From assembly GCA_958450365.1 (NCBI GenBank), contig CAUEEP010000741.1, positions 1,124,001 through 1,188,000 of the forward strand: 64,000 bases of DNA. The letters run 5' to 3'. A model generated the notes under the pieces. It did not search any database and was not told where the DNA came from. It was given only the letters and a program-made list of their open reading frames with translations. This DNA comes from Mesorhabditis belari. Lineage: Eukaryota; Nematoda; Chromadorea; Rhabditida; Rhabditidae. Within the stretch, counting starts at the first letter, position 1, and every line of letters starts with the position of its first letter. The position numbers and the translations under genes are program-made. Shown piece after piece: positions 57,501-64,000 of the stretch.

Positions 57501-57944
57501 CAAAGTACAAAGACCCACCGCTTTACATTGAGGTTCGGCCAGCTTGCTGTAGGTCGGCACATGCCATGTGCAAACGCGAACTTTCGACAGGGTTCTCCTC
57601 TTCATTCGAACGTATTCGATCACGCTTTCGCTCAACTGAAAATGTATGAGATTTATTCATTCAAAATAAAAGTAGTCAGCAGACAAATTGGGCATTCCAC
57701 TCTCTTTAAAAAATTGGGTATTCTGCTTAAAGCTAAATCTAATCATCGTTGCGGAATACCTGAAAACTCTAAACCAGCCAAAAATATTTTACTACTAAAA
57801 TACCAAAAATACTCACCCCAGATGCTCTCAAACAAATCTCGAATTCGTCCATCTCCGCATCACTTTTTGGAGCGTACACTCCCGAGAACGTGACTTTCTT
57901 GCAGCAAATCGAACAATACCAAGCGACTAACATTGTTCGAAATT
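54523..57944 (-). CDS. Complete 7-exon gene, 296 aa, THAP-like C2CH signature
   Basis: Exons (minus): 57944-57817 (ATG at 57933), 57635-57519, 57041-56931, 56855-56721, 55230-55051, 54991-54872, 54633-54523 (TAG stop). Every coding joint is phase 0, with TTTCAG/TTTTAG/TTGTAG acceptors and GTGAGT/GTATGT/GTGCGT donors. The N-terminus MLVAWYCSICCKKVTFSGVY has Cys7 and Cys10, and 50 residues on is Cys61-Thr-Trp-His64 (VRVCTWHVPTYSKLAEP): spacing C-x2-C-x50-C-x2-H is that of THAP DNA-binding zinc fingers. Other THAP marks (an FP pair, AVPTIF) are not clear, so this is tentative. The middle is polar and low-complexity (NSSSSQSHRVPILTSQSKRV; PTSGLESSN-like). The C-terminus has CPCGGMQVYRGLPKL. The acceptor 11 bases before ATG fits SL trans-splicing. 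It could be another Cys/His zinc protein. Confidence 0.8.
55525..56310. mobile_element. Foldback element in intron 4 of the THAP-like gene
   Basis: TAAGTCTTAAATTGC..CCAATATATTTGAATGAAATT on the left mirrors AATTTCATTCAAATATATTG..CCAATTTAAGAAAGGG on the right. Internally AAACTCTTAGAAAAGTCAATT + TCAAGAGGGCT occurs twice in direct orientation (55690 and 55890). Confidence 0.75.
56560..56715. mobile_element. Family C foldback end fragment
   Basis: TCTATAACACCTAGCACTTTT, AAATAAGTTAAACATTTGCTAGC and GTGCGGGAACTTTTTGAGCACCCTGT-like text resemble the right end of the element at 15.25-16.10 kb and a stub near 40.53 kb. Confidence 0.5.
57090..57492. mobile_element. Foldback element in intron 2 of the THAP-like gene
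   Basis: TACTTTAGTGGTTGGAGGGG, CCACTTTTATCC and GTTGGATCTAATGTTTTGA on the left mirror TCAAAACATTAGATCCAAC, GGATAAAAGTGG and CCACCAAAGTA on the right. Confidence 0.8.
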
Positions 57945-58019
57945 CTGGAAATAGATAGATCAACATAGTATCAGAAAAACAATTCATGGCAAAATGGCAA
58001 ATTGGAATTTTACAAAAAG

Positions 58020-58310
58020 AACAAGAACTTTTGTCGAGAGAGAAACTTGCAACGGAATTTGCTTTTTGCTACTAAAAGTCGGCATTTAAATTTCTAACAA
58101 AAAATAAATAATATTACAAAAAACCGAAACGTTGCAAGTCTTAAGCTTGCTATAGAGGAGCTAGTCTATGTTGTATCAGTTAGTAACTGTTGTATCAGTT
58201 AATAATGGAGTTAATAACTATTTAGCCTTACCTAATACCTTTTTACTCACTAATCCTTTTTTAAATAATTAGACACAAGCCCACGAAGAAAAACCAGGGC
58301 TAGAGTAGGT
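58020..58310. other. 5'-flanking region of the THAP-like gene, nothing recognised
   Basis: Upstream of the minus-strand start. AT-rich with a GTTGTATCAGTTAGTAA/GTTGTATCAGTTAATAA doublet near 58170-58205. No defined promoter motif. Confidence 0.35.
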
Positions 58311-58815
58311 AGGGGGCAGTCTGGAACTTGACCCAAAATCAATATCTTGCCACGAAAACTTGCACACAGGGGTTTTGACTATGCAGAATCGATTAGTAAT
58401 ACTTTTATAACTTTTTGTTTTATTAATTTTAATTAATAGGCTTTTTAGTAAAACTCGAACTCGAATACAGGCAATTTGCTGAGAAACAGGTCCTAACCTA
58501 CTTATAACTTTTTAGTAATACTTTTATAACCTTTTTATTAATTTTATGTTTTATTTTAACAACATCCAATAACAAGAAACAACAATAACAAAACTGTTGT
58601 GTATAAAAGAACTCCCTGACAGCTTAGCGCACCTATTTTTCGACAAATTGCCCGTATTCGAGTTTTTACTAAAAAGCCTATTAATTAATAAAACTAATAA
58701 AACAAAAAGTTATAAAAGTATTACTAATCGATTCAGCATAGTCAAAAACCCCTATGTGCAAGTTTTCGTGGAAAAATATTGATTTTGGGTCAAGTTCCAG
58801 ACTGCCCCCCCCCCC
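58311..58815. mobile_element. Foldback element (GGGGGCAGTCTGGAACTTGA ends)
   Basis: The left end GGGGGCAGTCTGGAACTTGA + CCCAAAATCAATAT and right end ATATTGATTTTGGG + TCAAGTTCCAGACTGCCCCC are near-perfect inverse copies. The arms continue through CGATTAGTAATACTTTTATAA and AAAACTCGAA for about 200 bp. It ends in a 13-C run. Confidence 0.88.
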
Positions 58816-58952
58816 CCTATAGCACCATAGATTTTATGACGGGGTAAGATAACTTAGCTCTGCTAAGAAGGTAAGAAAACTGTGCATAAAAGCCGGAAAA
58901 GTATCCGATTCCATCATGGAATGCAGAAAAATGAAAAGAATGGCAAAAGGGA

Positions 58953-59042
58953 ATTTTTGTGCGGGTTACGGTAGCGCATCCACGCTTTAGAAAACGCGTC
59001 GCGTCGCTTTTGCGCCAGTCCCTTTAAACCGCACGAAAATCG
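58953..59042. repeat. Small GC-rich inverted repeat
   Basis: TTTTTGTGCGGGTTACGG is mirrored by TTTAAACCGCACGAAAAT about 70 bp away, with ACGCGTCGCGTCGC in the loop. Confidence 0.5.
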
Positions 59043-59049
59043 AATTCTA

Positions 59050-59630
59050 ACTTTGGCAAAGAAATCTCTTTTTTCGTACTTTCATTTCGAAATGATAAAC
59101 TCACCAATTGACCTACGGTTTGCTTCAAATAGAAAATGTTTATCGCTCATTTTCCTACCTTTTTCCAGCAAATTTGGGTTTGTTTCGAAGCAAATTCGAG
59201 TGTAAAAACGAGCTTTAGGCAAAATCCTTTGAAAAACTCTACAAACAGATTGACTGAACAGATCGTTGTGAAAATTTGGCTATATAAATCTAACTTTTTG
59301 ACGCTCTGTCTTTTTTCTATTGACACGAAGATAGGTTTTCATGGATCAAAGTGTCTAAATCGCGTAATTGAGTCGTTGCCATTCTTGACTACCCGACTTT
59401 GCGCCTCTAAAAAACTCAAAAACCTAACATTTTCATAATAATTCAATGTTCTTTTATAGAAAAAGAAAAACCTAACCTTTTTATTAACCTTCCTAAAGAA
59501 ATAAATGCTAATCGTATGTATGCTAATCGGTGCATTAACCTTTTCTAAACGGAAGTATACAAAAAAAAGCGAAAAGACTTAACGGCCAGCGTAATGCTAA
59601 GTATAGACCTCACAAAGATCGATAAAATGA
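59050..59630. other. Intergenic, mariner-like phrases
   Basis: A 100-codon plus-strand frame (59136-59438) carries no domain. TTTCTATTGACACGAAGATA near 59315 echoes the mariner body (CTATTGACACCAAAATGGG), suggesting a very diverged copy. Confidence 0.3.
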
Positions 59631-59635
59631 ATGAT

Positions 59636-60125
59636 CGGAGAGAAAGGAAGGGGAAGATGGAAAGGAAGGGAAAGGAAGGGAAAGATGGAAAGGAAGTGGG
59701 AAGAAAAGGAGAGATAAGGGGAATTGAAGAGAGTTGAGAGAAAAGGAAGATTGGGTGAGCGCCAAAAGGGAAGAAGTGGAGGGGAGTGGGGGAAGAGGAA
59801 AGGAGAGAAAGGAAGGGAAAAGGAAGAGAGGAATACGATGGAGAGAATTCACGGACAAAGGGCTCGAGTCAGAAAGAAGGAAGAGCAAGCGTACGAAGCA
59901 ATGGAAAGGAAGGGGAAGATGGAAAGGAAGGGAAAGGAAGAGAAAGATGGAAAGGAAGTGGGAAGAAAAGGAGAGATAAGGGGAATTGAAGAGAGTTGAG
60001 AGAAAAGGAAGATTGGTTGAGCACCAAAAGGGAAGAAGTGGAGAGTAGTGGGGGGAAAGGAAGAGAAGAAAACGATGGAGGGATTTCACGAACAAAGCGC
60101 TCGAGTCAGAAAGAAGGAAGAGCAA
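59636..60125 (+). repeat. Purine-rich tandem duplication (about 260 bp unit)
   Basis: GGGAAGATGGAAAGGAAGGG, GGAGAGATAAGGGGAATTGA, AGAAAAGGAAGATTGG and GCTCGAGTCAGAAAGAAGGA appear in the same order at 59650-59900 and 59910-60130. Both units end with AGAGCAAGCGTACGAAG. Apparent frames are compositional. Confidence 0.85.
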
Positions 60126-60460
60126 GCGTACGAAGGAATCATTTTGGGTAAGTTAAGCTCTTAATTTCTTCACGATTCAACACGAACAAGGGGGTCATTG
60201 TTGCTTGGATTTGCTCTAAAATCCAATTGTAGTAGAAGCTTTCCGAGCTTTCGTTTCTAACCATAAATTCATCCAGATAACTCGAAAGGTGGTGTCGTGT
60301 GATGCCGTTATCTTACTTATTCCAACTGAAGACCAAATTCAAATGCAAATTTTGTGAGGCTTTATTTAAATTGATGCACGGCAGCTTTTGTGGAGATATA
60401 ATTGAATAGAATCCAATTGTTTAAGCGCTTGGCTTTGCCTGAAAACTGTAAACCATTTAA

Positions 60461-61138
60461 CCCATTCGAAACCGCAGCGTTTTTTCTTTTTATCCAGATG
60501 GTTGGAAAGATTTAAGAGAGTCTCCTACACCATTTATTTTTGATGAAGAACGATTTGGATTTGACTTCAGTACTTTTCAAGATCCTATCGATTATTATTC
60601 TTATTTTATCGACGACAAATTAATCGATCTGTTAGTAGGCGAATCTAATAAACATGGAAAAAGGAAAACAAACTGGCAGGATTTCGATGCAAAATCTTTC
60701 AAGCTCTTCCTGGCTCTGTGTCTTCAAATGGGAATCGTCAAATTACCGAGGATTCGTGACTACTGGAGTAGCAGGCCTGGATTAGGAGGATTTTCCCACA
60801 GGTCCCACATTATGTCAAGAGCAAAATTTGAATCTATTCTTCGAAACCTGCGTTTTTGTGATAATGAACTGGATTCTGCAGGAGATCGGCTTTATAAGAT
60901 TAGAGCTGTTATGGAACATTTCAATGCAAAATCAGAGGCTGCATTGATTCCGGGTAAATATGAAACATCTTTTTTGCCCACGTAATTTGTAGATCTATTA
61001 CAATTGGAATATACATGTAATGCTGAAAAACAGCAAAAAAAACCAATTAATTGAATGAAAATAGCTGAATTAGCGCTGCAGCGGTCCGTTCCTGAGTTTT
61101 TGCTGCAGCGATTATTCGCTGCAGAAGCTTCGAATGGG
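60461..61138 (+). mobile_element. piggyBac-type element, 678 bp, internally deleted
   Basis: It is flanked by TTAA on both sides (60457-60460 and 61139-61142), the piggyBac target duplication. The termini are CCCATTCGAA and TTCGAATGGG, perfect inverted repeats of the CCC...GGG class. Subterminal GCAGCG motifs occur inside both ends (ACCGCAGCG left; GCTGCAGCG twice on the right). It carries a transposase N-terminal exon only. Ends and ORF look well preserved, suggesting recent activity in trans. Confidence 0.92.
60497..60985 (+). pseudogene. piggyBac transposase, N-terminal part only
   Basis: An open frame of about 162 residues follows a TTTTTATCCAG acceptor-like sequence: ESPTPFIFDEERFGFDF, PIDYYSYFIDDKLIDLLVGE, FKLFLALCLQMGIVKLPRIR, DYWSSRPGLGGFSHRSHIM, SRAKFESILRNLRFCDNELD and DRLYKIRAVMEHFNAK. 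These match the DDE_Tnp_1_7 (PGBD) N-terminal half in order: membrane-like YF.D..I..LV.E.N, L.MGI..LP..RDYW, MSR..FE.ILR.LRF.DN, DRL.KIR. The frame ends ALIPGKYETSFLPT-stop, just before where the first catalytic Asp (IDE..) should be. A GTAAAT after LIPG may be a real splice donor whose next exon was deleted. All DDE residues and the C-terminal Cys-rich zinc region are absent. No internal Met before residue 78 apart from upstream exons, so how it would start is unknown. Confidence 0.92.
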
Positions 61139-61141
61139 TTA

Positions 61142-61365
61142 AACTTAAGACTATCTATCTTCAAGTTTTGGAACTCCATAGCCTGATAGTCTGATAATAA
61201 TACTGAAAAATTCAATCGCTTATCTTTCAATCGCTTATTATTAATAAGATAGGCGATTTCATCTTCATAGTGACTTCAAGACCTTGTAAAGCCATTGTTC
61301 TGTTGATTTTGGTGACTAATTTTTGAAAAAGTGATCACTAGAGAAAGTTCGCATCTCCTCATTCT
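61142..61365. other. Spacer between piggyBac element and tRNA-like relic
   Basis: ATCAATCGCTTATCTTTCAATCGCTTAT doublet only (61210-61240). No gene seen. Confidence 0.35.
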
Positions 61366-61367
61366 GG

Positions 61368-61445
61368 CGCAACGCCAGTGTGGCTGTCTCTGGAACCGGG
61401 GACCGGGTTAAAGCCCCAGGTTCGATCCCGCCCCTCCCCCTGTAG
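61368..61445 (+). pseudogene. Long-variable-arm tRNA-like relic
   Basis: GGCGCAACGCCAGTGTGGC, TGTCTCTGGAACCGGGGACC and CCCCAGGTTCGATCCCGCCC follow one another. TGTCTCT again appears where the anticodon arm should be. No matching acceptor stem. Confidence 0.4.
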
Positions 61446-61993
61446 ACCGGTTCATGGCCCGGTCTCATTCTTTTAACTATTCATCAACATGTAAAACTTA
61501 TCTTGCTTTAACCACTTCATCAATCTTTCATAACTCTTTATTCTCGTTGAAAACTCTTTCTCAATTCGCAAAGAAAAAAAAATAAATGATTTGGCTAACG
61601 AGTTTCTTCAAGATAAGGCCACATCGAAAATAAAAAGAAAATCTTGCAAAAGTATTGGCACAAACTTTAGCACAAACATGAAATTTGAATGGCAGAAAAT
61701 GTATCACAAAAGGGGAGAACTTTTGTGGATGGGGTAATTGGGGAAAATGACTGGATTACTGTAGGATTAGTTGGCTCAAAGTTGAGAAATTTTCGATTGC
61801 GAGTGGACTTTGAGAAAACCGATCCGTTTTATGTTAAAGCTTTTGGTGTTTGGGTTACTGTAAAGCTTAGGAAAGGATTACTGTTAAATCTAAAATTTTT
61901 CTCTCATAAATGTGTCAAAAAAGGATTTAGGTTTAATTAAATCTTTTTTTATCGAAACTTACTGTATTGAAATTGAATATTGACACTTTACAA

Positions 61994-62061
61994 TACCGTA
62001 AATACTTTAATAGTACCCCAGCGGGGGGGGGGGGGGGCCCCGGGGGGGGGGGGGGGGGGGT

Positions 62062-62132
<71 letters not shown>

Positions 62133-62376
62133 CGCCCCATAATGACGGTGTGGAGTGTTGCGTAGTCTAGCTTTGAACGAGTTTTTCTCGACACTGGTTT
62201 ATGCTACAATGCGCGTTTAGGTATCAAAAAATAGCCCTGAATTTCAGCTATTTTTTGATACCAAAGACGCATCTCTTGAAAGTACTTGAAAGTTTTGAAA
62301 AAATGAAATACTAAAAAACTTTTGCGACTACGCGACTGTACGAGGGCGGTGGGGTACTATTACAGTATTTACGGTA
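61994..62376. mobile_element. Family D palindromic element with poly-G insert
   Basis: The termini TACCGTAAATACTTTAATAG + TACCCC and GGGGTACTATTACAGTATTT + ACGGTA are inverted. The body has CCCCATAATGACGG, GAACGAGTTTTTCTCGACAC and the hairpin TATCAAAAAATAGC / GCTATTTTTTGATA, as at 34.4 kb. A G-rich run replaces the usual CCCACCCC segment. Confidence 0.85.
62023..62127 (+). repeat. Poly-G tract (about 100 bp)
   Basis: G(15), CCCC, G(19), T, G(66). It sits where sister elements have a short CCCACCCC or ACCCCAGC segment. Probably an expanded or mis-assembled homopolymer. Confidence 0.9.
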
Positions 62377-62689
62377 ATTATGCCTCAAATTTTCTCAACA
62401 AGCACTATCTGCCTCTTCACTTTACAGTACCCAACATCTTTAAAGGAATGAATCAATTTTAAAAAGTTAAGCAAAATTCAAATAAGCCTAATCTTTTCAG
62501 AGAAATTAGAAAAACATTTACATAATTAAAACCCGAAGATGAGTGTGCGTGATATAAGAGAGAAAATCTGTTGTGGATCAGAAAAATCAAAAGTCTTTAC
62601 CTACAAAAGCAAAAATAGATGAGGCAATGGAGTGGAAGTGAGAAGAAAACGAAAGAATTGAAATTGAAATTGAAACTAACTCAATAAAC

Positions 62690-63974
62690 TCAATAAACCC
62701 AAGAAACGGGCAACCATTGCGGAGAGGCGTTCAACTTCTCGACGAGACGCTCCAATTGGGCGATCGTCTCATCGATATCATTGTTGACGATGACGTAGTC
62801 GAAAAGATGACCGAAAGCTTGACGAAGGATCTCCGACTCTTTTAAGAGACGCTCGAGTGAACCATCCGGCTGAAAATTTTGACGGGTTACTTGAAAATAT
62901 CTATTAGGTAGTTGATATGGGAAAATTCCAACTCGAACCTAATTCCACCTTTATTTTCTCAGCCGTCTCTTGGCCGATTGGTCTGAAATTTTGTCTACAA
63001 GCAGAGAATCCCAATTTCTATTTGTAAACAAAATTTCAGAGCAGATTTAGAGCCATCTTTTTTCAATCTTTAATTCTTATTATTGAATTTGATTTATTAT
63101 CTTATAAAATATCCATTTTAACTGAATTCTAGTCGAGTATTTTTGTCGCAAACATCGTTACGTTAATTGGTAGTCAAAAGTCGATCATCACATCTATCCC
63201 CATTTCTCAAAAACTGTGCATCAGATTGGGATGAAATTTTGGCGTATAAGCAACAAAACTTCAATTATTATTAGAGAAAAAGTTATGGTTTAGTTTTTTT
63301 CAAAAGTTCTTCCGATAACGCCGCCATTTCATACTCCCCAACCCAATATTTTATGTAAGATACTCCAGTGGACAAGCTCCAAAGAATTGTTTCAGCAATT
63401 TTTTGGGCCACGCAAAGCCAGGAATCAAGCCAGGACTCGCCCAATGCAAAGTCTAGATAAAGTAGGACAAGGAGCTGGCTTCCGACCTAGCCCAGATGGA
63501 ACAACCCTATCTCAAAGTACAGTAACTTTTTCATAGGATCATTAATTTAAAAATGCAATCTAATTTTTTGAAAGCAGTTAATCTGCTACACTAGATAAAC
63601 TCAATGACAAAGACAATGTGATGATAAAAAAAACCGATTTTTCTAGGTTATCATAAAGTTTGTTTTTCTATTTTATAATTATTCACTCACATCTTGTAAC
63701 CCCTGCAAGTTTGGTGCCGCGATGAAAACGACAAATGGCGAGTATTCGGCTGTTCGAAGCACTTTCAACGCTTGCGGTTCCACATCCAGAATAGCGATCT
63801 TTCCACTTTTGTGAATATTCCGAATCGTTTCAAGTTTTGTCCCGTACATGCTTTCTTCATGTGTCCCATACTCGAGATATTCATTATTCTGAATATCGAC
63901 CATCATCTGTTCATTGGATACAAAGTAATAGTGCTTTCCGTCGACCTCATCTTTGCGCGGTTGCCGAGTAGTAT
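62690..63974 (-). CDS. lin-2: LIN-2/CASK C-terminal guanylate kinase domain (last two exons, 5' part off-window)
   Basis: The last exon, 62869-62690, encodes [51 protein letters not shown] and a TGA stop. The previous exon, 63974-63691, encodes [80 protein letters not shown] and [14 protein letters not shown]. Both fit the GUK-like domain of the membrane-associated guanylate kinase CASK/LIN-2 almost residue by residue, including the terminal PQWxPVSWVY that is diagnostic of CASK rather than other MAGUKs. Known role: scaffold at cell junctions and synapses, in the LIN-2/LIN-7/LIN-10 complex. Joint in phase 0 (GAT/GTGAGT; TTTTCAG/CCG), intron about 820 bp. CaMK-like, L27, PDZ and SH3 exons must lie beyond 64000. 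Confidence 0.95.
62901..63349. mobile_element. Possible mariner-type TIR element in the lin-2 intron
   Basis: Left TATTAGGTAGTTGATATGGG and right ATACTCCCCAACCCAATA are imperfect inverse copies bounded by TA. The body includes TCTGAAATTTTGTCTACAAG-type text. It is unlike the main mariner family internally, so it would be a second family. Boundaries tentative. Confidence 0.45.
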
Positions 63975-64000
63975 CTAGAAATGGAGAATTTATGAATCTT

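Noticed and set aside
59610..60125. 171-codon Leu/Phe/Ser/Pro frame on the minus strand
   Set aside because: Complement of the purine-rich duplication; no real hydrophobic domain pattern.
61980..62194. Gly-rich or Pro-rich frames
   Set aside because: Produced by the poly-G tract in the family D element.

Overview
The window is eukaryotic, AT-rich, non-coding-dominated DNA, most probably from a nematode. The evidence is as follows. Coding sequence is split into small exons separated by GT...AG introns of about 50 bp to several kb. Almost every 3' splice site reads TTTTCAG or TTTTAG, as in nematodes. The right edge encodes the C-terminus of LIN-2/CASK. There are no operon-like bacterial gene blocks, ribosome-binding sites or phage genes. 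Species cannot be fixed from the sequence.

Genes from left to right: (1) a minus-strand gene of unknown function (exons between about 1.2 and 3.0 kb); (2) a plus-strand coiled-coil gene with several frame-breaking joints (6.5-10.0 kb); (3) minus-strand exons at 14.7-22.2 kb that include one perfect EGF domain, a second Cys-rich exon and a decayed EGF domain, followed by an acidic C-terminal exon that may or may not belong to the same gene; (4) isolated candidate exons at 42.2 and 43.9 kb; (5) a 15-exon plus-strand gene for an arginine/serine- and proline-rich nuclear-type protein (45.8-53.4 kb); (6) a complete 7-exon minus-strand gene for a 296-residue protein with a THAP-like C2CH zinc signature (54.5-57.9 kb), in which every intron is phase 0; (7) the last two exons of lin-2/CASK (62.7-64.0 kb, minus), whose 5' part lies beyond the right edge. 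A lysine/alanine-rich reading frame resembling a histone H1 tail abuts a 1.2-kb homopolymer block at 38-39 kb.

Most of the remaining sequence is repeats. There are six or more copies of a mariner family that are nearly all internally deleted, one of which keeps a broken transposase C-terminus. A 678-bp piggyBac derivative has perfect TTAA/CCC...GGG ends and an open transposase N-terminal frame. At least ten long foldback (inverted-repeat) elements fall into several families, and two or three short TIR families are present. About twenty minisatellites or microsatellites occur, many inside introns. Scattered degenerate tRNA-like sequences have Leu/Ser-type long-variable-arm bodies with unpaired acceptor stems. 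Several foldback elements sit in introns of genes 5 and 6 without disturbing the exon phases.

No defence system, CRISPR array or biosynthetic cluster is visible. The most unusual items are the poly-C/poly-T block of about 1.2 kb, the piggyBac element carrying only the N-terminal half of its transposase, and the tRNA-like family.
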